DNA of 64,000 bases from Onchocerca volvulus (GCA_000499405.2 HG738138.1:2840368-2904367), one strand, 5' to 3'. Positions 12,300-27,332 are shown, numbered from the stretch's first letter. The notes: generated by a model from the letters alone, not told the origin. A program made the numbers and translations.

Positions 12300-13545
12300 T
12301 TGTGTTCACTAAAGATTCGAAAAATCTAATCAAACCTTAAACAGGTAAAACTTTATTTGTGCAAATAAGTACAACATAAGTGCCAAAGAGAGTTCTCTTA
12401 AAAAATCACTGATATACATATTCGAAATGGCGACTATGAAAAAACAACAAAAATATTGGTACATAAAAAAAATCCAACAATATTTTATCTTGAAAATATA
12501 AATGATGACAGTTTCACATTCAAGTTGACAGATATAATCAAAACTTTTCCTAAACATTTGTCAAAAAATACGTAACAGTAATAAATCAACAATAACAAAA
12601 TTCAATTACTAGAGATCAGTCACCTAAGGCGTCCATTTATATCGCTTAGAGTTTCAGATTTCATCTAACGTTTTCATATCTTATAATCCTAAAGAATTAG
12701 ATAACTGTTTTTTAATCTAGCACATTTCTATAGATGCAGTGAAACAAGATACTAAGCACAGAAGGTACCACTAAAAAACCATCGAAAGATTGCAAAGTTT
12801 TGTTAAACCATGTGACGTAGAAATTTAATAAATATGCAAATTGACGAAATCATATGAGTTACACTATCAAGGGATTCAGATCAGCCATAATCAAGCCCAA
12901 TTTTAATCTTTAGTTAAAAAAATCAAATCAACCAGCAACTTAGCAGTCAATATAATGCAAGAGTTCATAAATCCATTAATAATTCAAAAAAAAAAAAAAG
13001 AAATTTTCTGAATTTTTTGGTCACTCCAACTCAAAAAAAAAAAATGAAGTCTTCCTTCTAAAGCTAACCAATACCAAGAAAATTAGAATTTCGTGAAATC
13101 TTTGCATTTATAAAGACTTACATGGATTATTTTTTGATATTTACAAATCGATTAAAATATTACATTAAGTCTTGCATTAAAATAAAACCCGGGAAAACAC
13201 ACCGAGTAGATTCAAAAATATTGGAAAGTGGGTCTGTGGTTAAAAATTTAAACATAATTTCCGACAACCTGAACCTTTCTGCTGACTTTTTCTCAATCAA
13301 CATAAAATAGCCATCAGAATGAATCCCTTTTAAACATTAGAAATCTCCGTCCTACGTCTATCTCATCCTGTCCTGCTTAAGAGCAGAATACGAAGAAAAA
13401 CTGCGCAATTTCATACTGCGATAATACACATTATTTATGCTTAGCTCAAATATTTCAAATCATCTTATCAGAGCTGAGCACAAAAAAAACTAACTAACAA
13501 CGAACTGCAACTGGAAAAAAAAAAAGAAAAAATCACCGGCAAAGT
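12300..13545. other. Intergenic / 3' region of Nup155
   Basis: About 1.2 kb upstream of the tentative small gene and downstream of the Nup155 stop. A/T-rich with poly-A tracts; nothing convincing as coding sequence. It probably includes the Nup155 3' untranslated region. Confidence 0.5.
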
Positions 13546-16500
13546 TTACATATTTTCTAACATATTTTGCAAAGATTTGAACGTTTCGGCGAGTTTCTTC
13601 TGGTCAGAAGCAGTGGATTGTGCCTGCGAGAGATTTATCAAAAATGCTGCTATTAAATCTAAGCATTTGCTAGCCAGTGCTGTCCTACTGCAAGAAAAAT
13701 ATCAATTATTATAATACTTCAATAAATAAAATTCTGAAACATATGCAAAATATATTTTGCATAAAAATTGTCGATGATACTTCAAATAGTTGCAATAGAT
13801 TTTAATTAGAATTTCTTCATCTGACTTTGTTTGATTAATTTTCCTGCTCTGCTATTCTTGTATCTTTTAACAAAATATTCTAGCACTTTTCAGACAGAAA
13901 AATACAATGTGAAAGTGATATCAATAAATCTTACCTTTGCTGATAAGTATAAGAGGAATTTTCCACAAACTTCGTTATGACATGTAATGCTGATCGCATT
14001 AAGTAACGAGAAGCTGTATTATTCTTCTGATAAAAGGGATCTCTCCTGCAAACAGATTAATGTCTGATATCAAAAATATAGCACTTTATCTATGGGTTCA
14101 AATTATCATACTTAAATTGGAATCATAACTGATCAAATTAAAAACTACATATAAAACTTATTTTACCTAAACATATTCGACAATGTATCAATCATAACAT
14201 TTAGTGGTGCATCGATTCTTGTCCCAATGAAATGAAAAAACGAAGGTGAGAAGCCTTCACGCATCCCTCTGTTCAACAATTTCGACAGTATCATTTCTAA
14301 AAAGATAATACAACATATCATCTTTATATTAAAAAAAAAAAAAAAAGAATCCATTTTTTTATTCTAATTCTCTCCAAATATTTCTGGCAAACAACACGAA
14401 ATCAAAAATTTTTTGCAAATGCACAATTAAAAATATGTCAAAAAGTGAAAAATAAGTGCCGATAAGAGCATCAAAAATCTGTTCTATTTTCGGTATAGGT
14501 CGTCTACCAAGTCTTAAGCAATAATAATGATAAAGAAATAAGGAAAATTCTACTCCATATCTTCTGGCAAGTAGAAAGTCGGCTAAATTATTTGTTTCAG
14601 CCTTTTAACCTCGGTTACATACTTCTCTTATTCCAAAATATCCTACAATCCCATTTTTTTAAAAATCATGTTGAATGGAAGAACGACGTTTTTGATCTAA
14701 ATTAAGACCATCAAAAACCTACCGAGAGGATAATATTTTGGTACCAGCGAATACTTCTTTGATAAACTAGCTATTCGTGTACCTAGACGCTGAATACGCA
14801 CTTCACGTGATTCACCTTCAGATGAGAACAACTCTGTAAAACAACATCATTAGTCAAACATAACCGGTAATTTCAAACCAATTTCTGGAACTTGTTTAGT
14901 AATTGCAACCAATATCACACACATACCACATTCTTAATACACCATAAAAAGAAAATCAAAATAATGGCTACAGAAGACGAATATCTGCTTCTCTTTTTCT
15001 TCATCCTGCTTTCAAAATTTTATTAAATTTGCAAAGTGAGACAAAAAATTGCATACACAATAAGATCTATATTTAAAAAATAATTTTTTTTATTTGACAA
15101 ATTTTAGGACTTTAAAAAATAACCTCTATCAATTATTTCTGTATAGAAATCTTCGATAGCATTTTCATCATAAGTTGATGAACAAAAACAAAGAGCAAGT
15201 TTGATATCTGGTAAATCCAACGGAACAGCAAATTCTTCGAAAAGTTCCTGCACCGTATACAATTTCTTTTCAAGATTATTTTTGGCTGTAATCGTTTCAC
15301 GAGTCTGCGGCATTGATTGTACCAAATCCCTAATTTTTGTTTCCATATTAATCATTAATAAATGCTGCTTTTTATAACGAGTGGAGCTGATACATGGAGG
15401 AGATTTAAAAAACGAAAAATTATAAAACTGAGGATCGCCTTCAGTGCTGCCGACTAGTGTAAGACAGATGGAACGATCTGATACATTAAACGTTATTCTC
15501 ATTTAAGTAAGATTGAAGATGCAGTATTTTTTCTCTCCTCTTAATCCAAAGATAAGAAGACGGATGGAGATAGGAAAGGTGAAGCCAGTAACAACAAAAA
15601 AGAAAAGGAATTCTAACTGAGCATAAAATTATATATGACAATAAAATATGTGATGAAGAAATAAAGATCTAACTGACCTTGCAGCAAGCTGAATTTGAGC
15701 AACATCAAGCTTATCACGTATTTCTAATACCAGATCATGTAAATCGGCATCTCCATCAACTTGCGGACCTGCTGACTGAATACACATTGCTGCTTGTGAC
15801 AAATATGCAACACGACGCTGAATGTCGAATGTATCCCTTAAAACAAGAAGAAACATCGTGAAGTTATCAGAACGGTATTATAAAACTGCATGATACGGAA
15901 AACATACGTTTCGCGTTGAGCAAGTTGGAACAAAAGGCTAGCTGCTTTCACATGATCACCGTTGCGCTCATGAAATCGCCACAAAAGATCTAAGTAACGA
16001 CTTGAGCCACCTTCTTCAACACAACGATGAAGGAATGCTTCTAGGAATGGAGATTTACTCTGAAATGAACGCAAAACCTTAAAAATAACTTCTGCCAATT
16101 TTAAGGAAATAACTTATGTACCTTCGAAATAAATTTTCCTCAACCATTTTTTCTGCAAACTGAAGTGTCACGGAACATTGATAGTTGAAAAAGAAAAAGC
16201 AAAGTGAACGACTGACCTGTAAAACAACGCTGCTAAAATCGTTGTCTAGAAGCCATTTAAAAATGGCTACATTCGCAAGTTCGTCTTTCGACTCCAGAAC
16301 TTTGCGGATGATAAGATCTTTCGCTGGATTAAGTAGATCTAATGTACCCGCAGCTTTTTGATCATTCATTAAACGATCCAGAGTATCGATTATACACTTG
16401 TATGCATCCTTTCTACAAATTTTTTAATTAAATCGTGGTCATATTATATGGTGCTTAAAAAAAAAAAAAAAATGGTCGTAATATACGGCAACCAATCTAA

Positions 16501-19500
16501 AGCTTAGACAAACCTTCTTGCAAATGCTTCCTGGGCAAATATATCATTTTCTCCACAGTGATTTTTGTATGCCATTACAGCCAGTAACTTTGAATCATCA
16601 CGTTCCGCGCGTTCCAAAGCCAAATCTACTATCCCTTCTACATAATCTACTAAAACAATTACACATTACTAAAAAAAACAACAAATAAGACTTTGGAGAT
16701 ATTAATAAAAACAAAGTCAGTACTAATAAAACTGAATATTTCCTTGATAGTAAAAGCGACAGCAACATATTTACCTACTTATTCCCAACCCGTCTTCTTC
16801 TTTTCTTAATCGTTTCTAGAAAGATAGTTATTCGATTATGAATTGGTAAAGCCAAATCTCCTTCTTCTATCTACCGTGCTACAGTCACATGAATGATGAG
16901 ACAGTTTGATAATGATAATGTCAGTTTCATGTCATATCTTAATATTCAGTGGTTACGTTTTTTTTTAAAGCCCAAAGTGTGGGATGGAACACTTACTATA
17001 AAAACAGAAAACTTCGTAAATTAATTTAGACATACTGAAATTATTTTTTCGCTCCAGTAAAACTGTGATTCACATTTCCTACAGAAAGACTTCATAAAAA
17101 TAAAACAGAAGTCATATAAATCAATAATAAATAAGCTATTCTTACCTTCATAGAGAAGTTGACAAATCACTGGCAAATTGATTTTCTGAATTCCCATTTT
17201 CAACAGTTTAACGGCTTCTGCCAATATTTCTGTTCGTGCCGAACATGGCGGTAAACGACGCACTTCCTCGATCATTTCTGTGGCCTGAAATTCGCAACAA
17301 ATGATGATTTGCAACAATGATGTTTCTTACATGCCCATCATAATGCTTTACAAAAGTGCAAACAAATGTAAGCCAGACTTGTAGACTACAAATATAAATT
17401 TAATACTAAATCCTTCATAAATCGTCCATAATTACTGCAAAGTGAATGGAGAAAAATAACAACAAAGCGAAAATGTTTCTTATTCTTTATGTATTCAGAT
17501 ATACTCAAATAAAAAATAACTTCTCGTCAGCAACTTGCAACTGTGAGTTAAACATTATTGGAAAGAAAGTTGTATTTAACTATGAAGAAGATATATAATA
17601 ATCCTACCTTCGTTGTATTGGCATCATCCACAGAAAAAAGTGAAGGACAACAATCACGCAATTCGTTGCATAACACAGTCGTTGTTGCATTATCACCCAA
17701 ATAGTGTCGAACTAGACAAGTTATCAAATCGGCACACAGCTAAAACAGAATAATTAATTCTTTATTTAGTGATCTGATTAAGACCACGTAATCAGAAAAA
17801 CAGTGGCATTCTCCAAAGTTAATGAACTGAAACACGTTCATCTAGCTTTAATTCTTGTAAAATTACTGCACTGTGAATTAAAAAAGCCAATAAAAAAAGT
17901 ATCATCTTTTCGAAATATCATTCATGGCTATACAGTCGTATTCAGCGTATGATTGTTGTTGCTGTCAGAAAATGTATTCCTCTTAATGACCAGATCATTT
18001 TCGTATTCGTGGTGAAGAGCACTAAAACTTTACCTGTTGACCACTCAATACTATATTGCAGAAATTTGTGGCAGTCAGAGAGCTCCGATTTTGTGTACTA
18101 AGAAGGGATGCTATAACGTAAAATTGATGCTCGCATAGAATTTTCCATAACATTAGCACCTCCACAGTTAACGAAAGAAGTTGACGGAAACTGAGTAATG
18201 AACGGCGTTCGGAATGCGATGCCACTGAAGCAATATTAGCATTTGCAAAGAACATTCAAACAAAAAAAATAAATCCGTATGTAATTAAAACGAATGCACT
18301 AGCTTAAAACTATTAGTCATTCACTTCATACATCATAATTCTAAATCAATACCTTCAATGTGAGAGTTTGGAGTATCTCCATCGAGTGGCTGTATATATT
18401 CCTGAATATTTCCAATCAATTTGTAGTCTTCGATGATCTTTTTGAATGGTGTCAGCTGGTTTAGTAACCACTCCAACTCATCAACACCATAAATACTAAT
18501 AAGCTGAAGCAAAACACAATTAAAGATTAATTTTAAAAGTTAATATTCCAATAAATTTAACAATGAGTGATAAAACAATAATAAAAATACAAAAAAAAGT
18601 CATCCTCAATACTTTGTTGTCTGGAAGCAACTGGCATAAAGGTTTGCTCCACAAATTTCCAACAATCCGAGAAAAATGAAGAAAGAGCGCATCATGTCGA
18701 CAACTCATCGATGCCTGCAACCAGAAATCATTATAAGTCTGAAGAGACACATGTTTTTGAAATCTTTTTAAAGAAAAGTTGAACTTAACAATCAAATAAA
18801 TTTTCCCCTTGAATTTTCAGTCAATCAATTAGCTTACGTATGTTTGAATTTCGCTGGATAGAGAAGTTTCGTCACTGCTTAATATCTGCTGCATCTCCGG
18901 AAAAGAATCTCTAACTGAATGAAAGCGTTTCTGTTGCTGCGGAGTGGATGACAACAGTGGAGCTGCAATAACTATCAGATACTCCGAACCATTTTAAAAC
19001 AAAAATAGAATTTCGATAACTGAAGTGTCGGATAATATTTGATTTAAATGAGGAATCTGAAAATTCTAAACTACTTGTATTAGTAGTTTTCCGATGAAAT
19101 TCTTTAATTCAACAAATTCAGTAGTGAATATTCCTTTGTCTGTTGTTGATTTAGGCAAAACAGATTGTAAAAGTGAGAACGTCTTTATCCCCGAAAATGT
19201 ATTTTTATCCTCAAGATTAAAACTTACAGCGAATCTGCAGAGAAATATCAGAAAGTGACTCGCTAGCAGGTGACGACCACTGGCTCAAATTGCCTGCCCG
19301 AAAAGGAAACATAAAATGTCTGCTCCGGACTTTTTCATTGCTCAACATAAAAAACAATCGTAAAGCTGAATCCTGAAAACGGTCAACTGTCATTCCAAAA
19401 ACTAAACAGTTGCACACTGTTTCAGAAATTTACAGCTCTGACGCCTAAACTTTCGTTGTTATAAAAAGCTGGACAATACGGCTATGCATCTGTTTCTTTC

Positions 19501-22500
19501 ATAGGATGACTGAATACAGTTAACCTTCACTGCACTGCTTGCTCCGCATTCTGTACGAAGAATTGTGAGAGCCATATCGCCAACATTAACTAATCCATGC
19601 AACTGAGTGAAATAGCTAGCATGTGATGAGTCAGATCCAAATTGAAGAAGGATATTACGTAGCATATCAATGGGAGAACGATGATCAATGATTTGTATTC
19701 CCTGGGATTTCAATTTCATTTAGAAGTGTGAAGATAACCATTTAAAATGCAATGAAAAGATCTAAGCAGTGATCACATAAATCGGAATTGATGTTAGGAC
19801 AACTGCATGCAAAACATTAGTCTTTGAAAAGAAGCTCACAACTCTATCTGTTCACTGTCTAGCTTTAGCCTACTTATCATTAATCTGTAGATGTAAATCT
19901 ATTGCACACGAAAAAAAAAATCATATAAAATGAATACCTTTTCGCATAAAACAATGAATTTTCCAGATGTATCTCGAGAAAGTGCAAGATCATGATGAGA
20001 GGCCGTAGTTGTCTGGAATACAATTATACAACATATCTTTAAAAATGTGAACACATGTTGAAAATTCTCCTAACAATAAGCACAAAAAGTATTTATGTAA
20101 AAAAAAAAAAACGTGCCGAAAAGGATGCTCTGGACACAGTTTTTGTTATCGTCATTACCAAACTTCTAAGACGTAACTGTGTCTGAAATATATTTGTAAA
20201 ATAAAGTATTCAACAAGTCAGCAGTACATCTGAAATGGCAAACATCATTATACTGCGACAAAAACTACTCTAAATATTTACAAGTTTATATTACTCAAAT
20301 AAAAAAAAAAATGAGTTTGGTAAACTGACTGCCGAGAATTTCACAGTTGAAAAATTTAAGGAAAAAATCCAGTTATAAACATGAACAGAGAAAAAATGAT
20401 AACAGTTTTACAGTGAAAACGCAAATAAAGATAGCTGAAGCATCTAGAAGCGATAAAAATGAAACAAACCACATTCTCTATAAGACATTCAGAAGTTGGA
20501 AAGTTTGATGAACAAAAGACCGAAAGATTGGAAATATCGATTCCAGCTTCGCCAGCCATAATACCAATTTCTGTAAAATCACGGTCTTCAGAAATGCTCA
20601 TAAGATCCATATTATTTAACTGTATATTATTCACTGTTTCACTCACTTTGAAAGATCTCACTTCTTCAGGTTGATTTTTTTTTTTACTAGATATCCTATT
20701 CCTTTCTCACTTTTATGGAAAAAGAAAGAGAAAAAAAGGTCAAAAAAAAAAAAAAAGAATTATCCAATATGCCTATGGTAATACTGCTTGTGAACCAATG
20801 TTAATGCTCCAATATATATTAGTGAATCCAGCTAATTTTACATGCTCCATATTACAAATTATTGGGAATCAAAATTTAAGAAATATATACCATGAGCGTA
20901 AAAAGTGTCGTAAATGGAGAGCGGATGAAAGGACACCGGTGAAATACCATATCCTGGAGGAAGACGAACATGCTTTAGACGTAAGCAACTAGGTCTCATG
21001 CCCTCCTAAAAATTTTTAATTTCACCGTTCAAATGCATAACAACGCTTCACCTCATATTCTAAAGTTTCCATAAATCCTGTGATTTGCCAATCGACTATT
21101 TCTTTTTCACTTCTTTTTTTTTTTTAAAATCAAATATAGACTTTCACGAAATTTGAATTTTAAGATAAAGAAGAGGGCACACCATCCAATTCATCACAGA
21201 TGATTTCGATGCCACTTGATAAGTGTTCTTCGGTACTGGTGGGAAACAACTAAAAAATAAACGAACACCCTTCCTTGTTGTCGCAATCTGAATATAAATC
21301 AAACTTTAAATGAATAATTAAAGTTCACTGAGCAAGAAATATTTGAAATGGTTGAAGTAGTTGACTCTAAAAAATGCACTGGTTTTATGAAATAAGAATA
21401 AAGAAGTGTTCCTTTCACCTAACTTCGAAAGATTCTAGAAATTAAGTAATATATATTCATTGAAACAACGAAACGGAGCTTTGAATTTTTATAACATTTC
21501 TGTAAGGTCTGGATAGTATGATGGTGATTTTTAACTTACAAGATGTAGATATCGGGATTGCGTATAAGGTACTGGACTAATACCTACAATGTCGGCAAAA
21601 AAAGAAGCATCCACGGATCGGCATTCTGCTGCAGCAAGCTCCTAAATTTAGATCATTTATAGCAACTGAAAGGAGTTGTCCAATCAGATCATCATGACGG
21701 CCCGATTCAAAGCAAGGGTCAAAAGTGCGACAACGATAACATAGCCATCAAACACTCTGCTTCATTAGGCTGACAATGATTGTAACATCTAAATCTTCCA
21801 AATTCAAAAGTTTGGATGCATAGCTATCAAGCACATTTCCAAAAAACCCGCGCTGTTAAATCGAATAAATTAATGAAATTAGAAATTATGAAAATTGAAC
21901 CTGAATATGCCCATGGCTGAGCGATGCCACTTTAACTATTGAATTTCCATCAGCACGCAAATCATAAACTTGTATGGAACCATTTTCGGAAAGACTGTAT
22001 AAAATATGCCTAGTATCATCCAAACATAACCGTACCAATCGTTCTAAAATATTCACGTTATTAGGAATGCAACCAATATAAAAAAAAAACTTCGTTTTTT
22101 CCCTATTTCTTCTCAACAGTTGTAAAAGTCAAGATAATTGATAATTAAAAAAACAATTGAAACTATAGAAGATGAATCCAAGATAATTAGAAAACACAAA
22201 CTGAAACTATAGCTGTATCTAATAGGGAAAAACTACCATTACTACAATTCTTTTTCCAAAGTTGCCTGTTAATAATAAAATTAGATGGAGCTACTACAGA
22301 AGAAAATCTCAAAAAATATATAATGACCAAGTAAAATATTACCTTCTTTCCCTGTGATCAAAGATACGGAAGGTAAAAAATAACTAATAAAACTTTTGGA
22401 ATGATTTATCTTACGACATCGACGACTGAACCAGCCTTTATCCTAAAAAAAAAAAGAGAAAAGTTCTTGATGAGACTTCTTCTTCTTGAAGAACCGATTA

Positions 22501-25004
22501 AAGATTTATTCTATTTGCTTTAACCAAACTAAAGAAGGAACTAAATATGAAAAAAAGATATAAACTTTAAACAATAATGTGAAGTGAAAATACTACATGA
22601 AACGAATTCAACATTTAAAACAGAAAAAAAGAGTGTCTAAAGTGTTTTAAAATTTGCAAATAACCTGATAATCAAGTTCATACAAAATTTCTTCTTCTGT
22701 GAAAAAAATACGACCATTTGATGTTGCAATTATATCCGATATAGTTGTGTCGTCAATTGGAACCTAAAACATTCAGATTTATGATCTTATTCTTGTGATG
22801 AAAGAAATTAAATTAAAATAAAATGAAGACGTAACTATTCAGTTTGGGTGCCACTATTTCAAATACTGGAATTTTGCTCAGAAATTGCTAGTAACAGTTG
22901 TAAACGCTGTTCTCTTTTGAGGAAGCTTATCTTATGAAGAAAATAATAGAAACAATGCACATGAAACTAATAAAATTTTGCATAAAAAATAGTTGGAACT
23001 ACGAACTACGAAAGGATAATTATCTAACATGAAAAAAAAAAAAAAAAAAAAAAAACCTTAAAAAGCGCATCTGGAAGGAGATACATATCGGCTTGCCGAA
23101 AATCGTTCGGTAGACAGGATATATCTGTGACTGTCATGTTATTAATTGTGAAGCTTGCTCCTAATAATACAATTTCTTTTGTTGTTGCCACAATAACCAA
23201 GCAATGAATGTGTTTCTGGAATTATCGCAGAATTAACAGTTGAAGAACAGAAGTTCTGAATGGGACAGAAGATCGGTAGCTTGTGTTCCACTGCATTAAG
23301 TATCAAAAGATCTCTCAAATTAACTCTGTAAAAGAAGCGCTCGCTTCCGCACAGGATGTATTAGAAGGGATGTAGTACGAATACAAAATTGGAATAAAAA
23401 ACACTCTAGATTTGTAAGAATCGGAACAAAGACTGTTCGAAATTCAAATTAGCTAGGAAAAAGCTAGTAAAGCGTTAGTTATTTAAGCTTTTAAAATGTA
23501 AGCATTAATGGACGAATTACATTATTTTGATTTTCAAAATCTATAATAAAAAAATTTGACATAACTTGGTTGCAATTATTAAAAAAGTATGATGAATGAA
23601 ATTAAGAAGATTAATACAAAAGATAACAGTTAGACTTCCAAATGTACACGGAAAGTGTATAATCAACACTCTTCCTTATAATATCTGTCAACACTATTTT
23701 AAATAAATTAAAACACATCTAAAGAATCGATCGCGACATATTTATAACAACTATGGCTAACGAAAACTATTTTAGACTAAGTTTAAGTGGAGGGTACAAA
23801 TGGCTCAGTGCAAATAGAACTCCTAGCCCTAGGTGTCAATAAACAATTATATCTACTATGACAAATTACTTGGAACACTCCAGCCTTCGGTTTCGCGATC
23901 GCCACTTTGGTAATTGTATTAGGTATTCCATCGAAGTAAGCTAAATCCGAACTGAAAATAAATGAAATAAGACTTAACAATTTTTTTTTTATTTACAAAA
24001 ACTATTAAAAACGGTTAAGAAGGGAACTTGTCGCTAATCGAAATCTAGCAACGTCATGTACAGTACTGTCTTAATGTTGCTAAAGGAACTTCCTTTGCTT
24101 CTCAATTTATTTGATAATGCATGATCTTGGAGGAGAACAAGAATATATTTTGAAGCCTGATCTTTATATAACATAATAAAAAAATGATGTACCATTCTTT
24201 TTTATGGAAAGAAAAAATATGTAATAACAATTGAATATGACAAATTTACAGCTAACTTATCATTTGATTTCATTGAACTGGTCTAATTATGTGATATCTG
24301 AAGCATATAATTATTTCAGGAAAAGAAGAAACAAGAAAAAAAACTTACCTGTCTTCATAATTCCAAACATATAGATCGGCATCAATTGTCATATAAGCAC
24401 GTCCAATTTCGGGTAATAAACCCAATGTACAAATGCTTTGTGTACCTACAAAATTCATCAGCGTCTCGACTATTGCATGATAAATAATTATACAGACCCG
24501 TTCATATTCCAAAGTGTCGAGACTTTTTTTGCACAGTGGATCAGGAATACATACATTAATAAAAGAAATTCAATTCAGTACTTGAGAGATAAACTTACTG
24601 TTCAGCTGATCTCTCAGCTCCTGTGGAATTGGTTTCAAATGACCATGAACAAATTCAGGTATCTCCAAGTCAGTCAGTGGTTGATAATCTCCCGTAGCAA
24701 GACCAGATATTGTCACTTTGTCTATAACAAATATGTACTTTCTCAGTCTTTTCAATTATTTGACTCAATGTTCCAAAGGCAATAAGGCACGATCATACAT
24801 AAGCCACCATGATAACAATCGTCAAACCATGTATATTCCAATCTATCGTATAAATCTGAACAGAATAAACTAACCTGGTTGGTAGGGGTCGTACTTCAAT
24901 TTGTAGTATAAGTCAGAATCTTCACAGATTTTTAGAATGGATCGCTGTACATAGCTTGCAGCACTTTCCAAAGCGTCACCGGCAAGTTGTCCATGTAATT
25001 CCAT
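13546..25004 (-). CDS. npp-8: Nucleoporin Nup155 (inner-ring scaffold of the nuclear pore)
   Basis: Exons, 5' to 3': 25004-24875, 24721-24599, 24445-24349, 23951-23870, 23215-23057, 22763-22665, 22442-22343, 22043-21901, 21641-21540, 21287-21183, 21005-20891, 20831-20785 (end uncertain), 20686-20470 (start uncertain), 20012-19938, 19701-19525, 19372-19228, 18962-18838, 18714-18613, 18503-18353, 18224-18034, 17739-17608, 17284-17146, 16649-16514, 16412-16217, 16159-16122, 16057-15908, 15836-15678, 15386-15124, 14833-14723, 14296-14167, 14045-13935, 13687-13546. About 1,397 codons, the size of human Nup155. Clear family landmarks: EIGRAYMTIDADLYVWNYED, DLAYFDGIPN, DKGWFSRRCRKINHSKS, LKHVRLPPGYG (N-terminal propeller), then GIQIIDHRSPIDMLR, LWKILCEHQFYVI, SSRYLDLLWRFHER, DTFDIQRRVAYLS and FRDPFY (C-terminal helical domain). 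A possible extra exon 20174-20112 has no in-phase donor and was left out. The ATG follows an acceptor (TTACTAG) by 2 bases, suggesting trans-splicing or a 5' UTR intron. Confidence 0.93.
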
Positions 25005-27332
25005 ACCTAGTAATTGAATTAAAGCTTGGAGAAAAACTTTCATAATTAATACCAAAAAGAAAAGACAAAAAGACAGTATGATAACGTTTTGCGTGATATT
25101 TGAATAGAGCAAACATCATTACCAAATGTTCTTCTTGAAGAATATATGTATTATTTGCAACATTAAGAAGTCCAAAGAAATCAAATTTCGAAATTAAGAC
25201 GAAAAAATTTTATCATATAGAACTTATAATACTCAAATCTAAAAATAAATATTAATTATTCGGCGAATTCAATGAAAGATAAATAATACCTATTTTTGCT
25301 AAAATGAGAAAGAAGTTAAATGATAAATTTAATAATTCAGGTATATCAGTAATGCGACTAAAGAAACGACATCTTCCAGCTTAATATATTTCTCGCACAG
25401 CTTACTACAGTCTCGTCACATAAAAATCTAACCTACAATTAAACGGATGACTCTAAAAGATACGAGCAATTTTCATATTGGGTTTTTCGATAATTTATTT
25501 GAACACATGTTGCCACCGGCATTCGTATTTTCTTCCGTGCGCAATAAAAACTAAATTACTGTAATTGGAAAGTATTCGTAATGTATCTCAGCAGAATCTG
25601 AACGGACTCTGATATTATCCATGAGAAAAGATAAAGCATGATAAAAGAAATACGTAGTGCTATGATGTCCTCGGGCAGCGAGATGAGACTAGATGGAAGA
25701 TGCCGCTTCACTTCACATTACTTCGTTTAATTTGAGAGCAATTTTATTTCATGACTTTTTCATTTATCCCTTTAACTTCATGTTAAACATAAAATGACGC
25801 CAAACAACTACGCAGACATTTCATATGTTGTGAATTTTTGATTGGAAAAAAAATGATGCTTGCTATGAAAAACAGTGAAACTTAGCAGTGTTCATAGCAT
25901 GACTAATAATTAGTTCACCTAATAAGTAATAATTAACTAATTTAGGCAGCAAATAATAGAATTAAGTAAAATATCTATCTCATGTATTGTAACATGTTGT
26001 TTTCAATAAAAGCATAAAGATTTTTAAACTTCAGAAACTTTTTTCTTGCTCCATGATTTCTAAACTTACGGCATGCCATCATTTTTTTGTTTCAACTATA
26101 ACATAAGACAACTGACAGATGAGTTCAAAAATGACCGTAAAAATGAATGACCTTTTTTTGCATACTATGTCGACAGAAGTTAAATAAATTGATAACAAAA
26201 ATTCTCACAATGAGTCACATATAAGAAATCTACCACATACTTTATCTACCATCATAAAATTGTATTGAAAGAGATTAAATCATTGCCAATTTTTCATAAT
26301 GTTACGACAGAAAATTTGGAATATTTCATAAAGCGTATCAGATCATGGATTCGTTTCTTTCTTAGTCCAGAATTTTCAAGAATAAAATAAGTCCGAAAAC
26401 AGAAATTTTAAATTTTGGTCTTCTTTTTATATTTCCTAATTACTACAAATTCTATTGAGAATTCAAATCCACTAACTCACGAGATCATTAGGAACAACTC
26501 AAGAAATTTGAAAAGTTTCAAATACAGTTACACCAAGTACCCCCACAACAATACTATACTCACGTAATCACTCCCAAGTCGTCATCCTTTTCATCCATTC
26601 AATTCAAATCTTCGTACATATTTACCTGCGGTATTTTGCGGCTTACCGATGATGACGATGAGAAATGAAGAGCGCTGAATGATGATTGATATGAATTGTT
26701 ACGAGATGATATGTGCTCTGGTGATGTCAGCGTTTATCATTTCTTTTAACTGGTCATACTCCTCTTTTTTGTAAAGATCTTATATAAACATTCTGCGACA
26801 TCGCGATATCCGGGAGTGATGTCTTATAACGTCGTATATTGCGATATTCATGCGAATCATTTTTAAATCATTTTTAGAAAATATTCTTTAGACGCTAGCC
26901 AGAAGAAACATTAAATGACAAATTTTGTAAATTTCATGTTAGAAGTGATAAATACTACATTACGGATTTTTCTAGTGACAAGAATATGTCGAATTTACTT
27001 GGATTTATCTTATTTCTTTTCTCATATATCTCTTATATTTATGGTATTAGTGCAAGTGAGAAGCATAATAAGATCTCAGAATGCAGTCTTTAATGTGTTA
27101 ATGAATCCGGGGATTCCTGGGAAATTAGAAAGTCGAACTTTTATTTCTAAAGCATAACATCTCATAAATTTGCTTGTCGCTGATACTCTGAAGAAAAGTA
27201 ACATATTACATGACATAGAAGTGGTTTTTATTTAGGTTTGCAGAAATTCTGGCGATTATTTGTTCTATCAATTTCTTCTGAATTTTCAAAGTGTTTTCTT
27301 GCATTCCTAATATTTTCAGGACCGGGCTGTAA
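25005..27332. other. Divergent intergenic region between Nup155 and the lyase gene
   Basis: About 2.3 kb serving both promoters. On the minus strand near 26690-26630 there are two good donors (TCATCG|GTAAGCC and CCGCAG|GTAAATATG) without an upstream open frame. They could end a 5' untranslated exon of Nup155 spliced to the acceptor just before its ATG at 25004. A plus-strand frame at 26915-27157 was judged spurious. Confidence 0.4.
27318..27332 (+). promoter_or_regulatory. Likely spliced-leader acceptor of the lyase gene
   Basis: ATTTTCAG ends at 27319, followed by 13 bases and the ATG at 27333, with no donor-bearing exon recognised upstream. This is the usual look of a nematode trans-splice site and supports the chosen start. 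Confidence 0.55.

Noticed and set aside
15386..15502. N-terminal extension of the Nup155 exon (MRITFNVSDRS...)
   Set aside because: The protein-conserving join uses the acceptor at 15387-15388; the extension is intron sequence that happens to stay open.
26915..27157. 80-codon open frame on the plus strand upstream of the lyase gene
   Set aside because: No acceptor or donor context and no recognisable domain; it lies in the region expected to be promoter.
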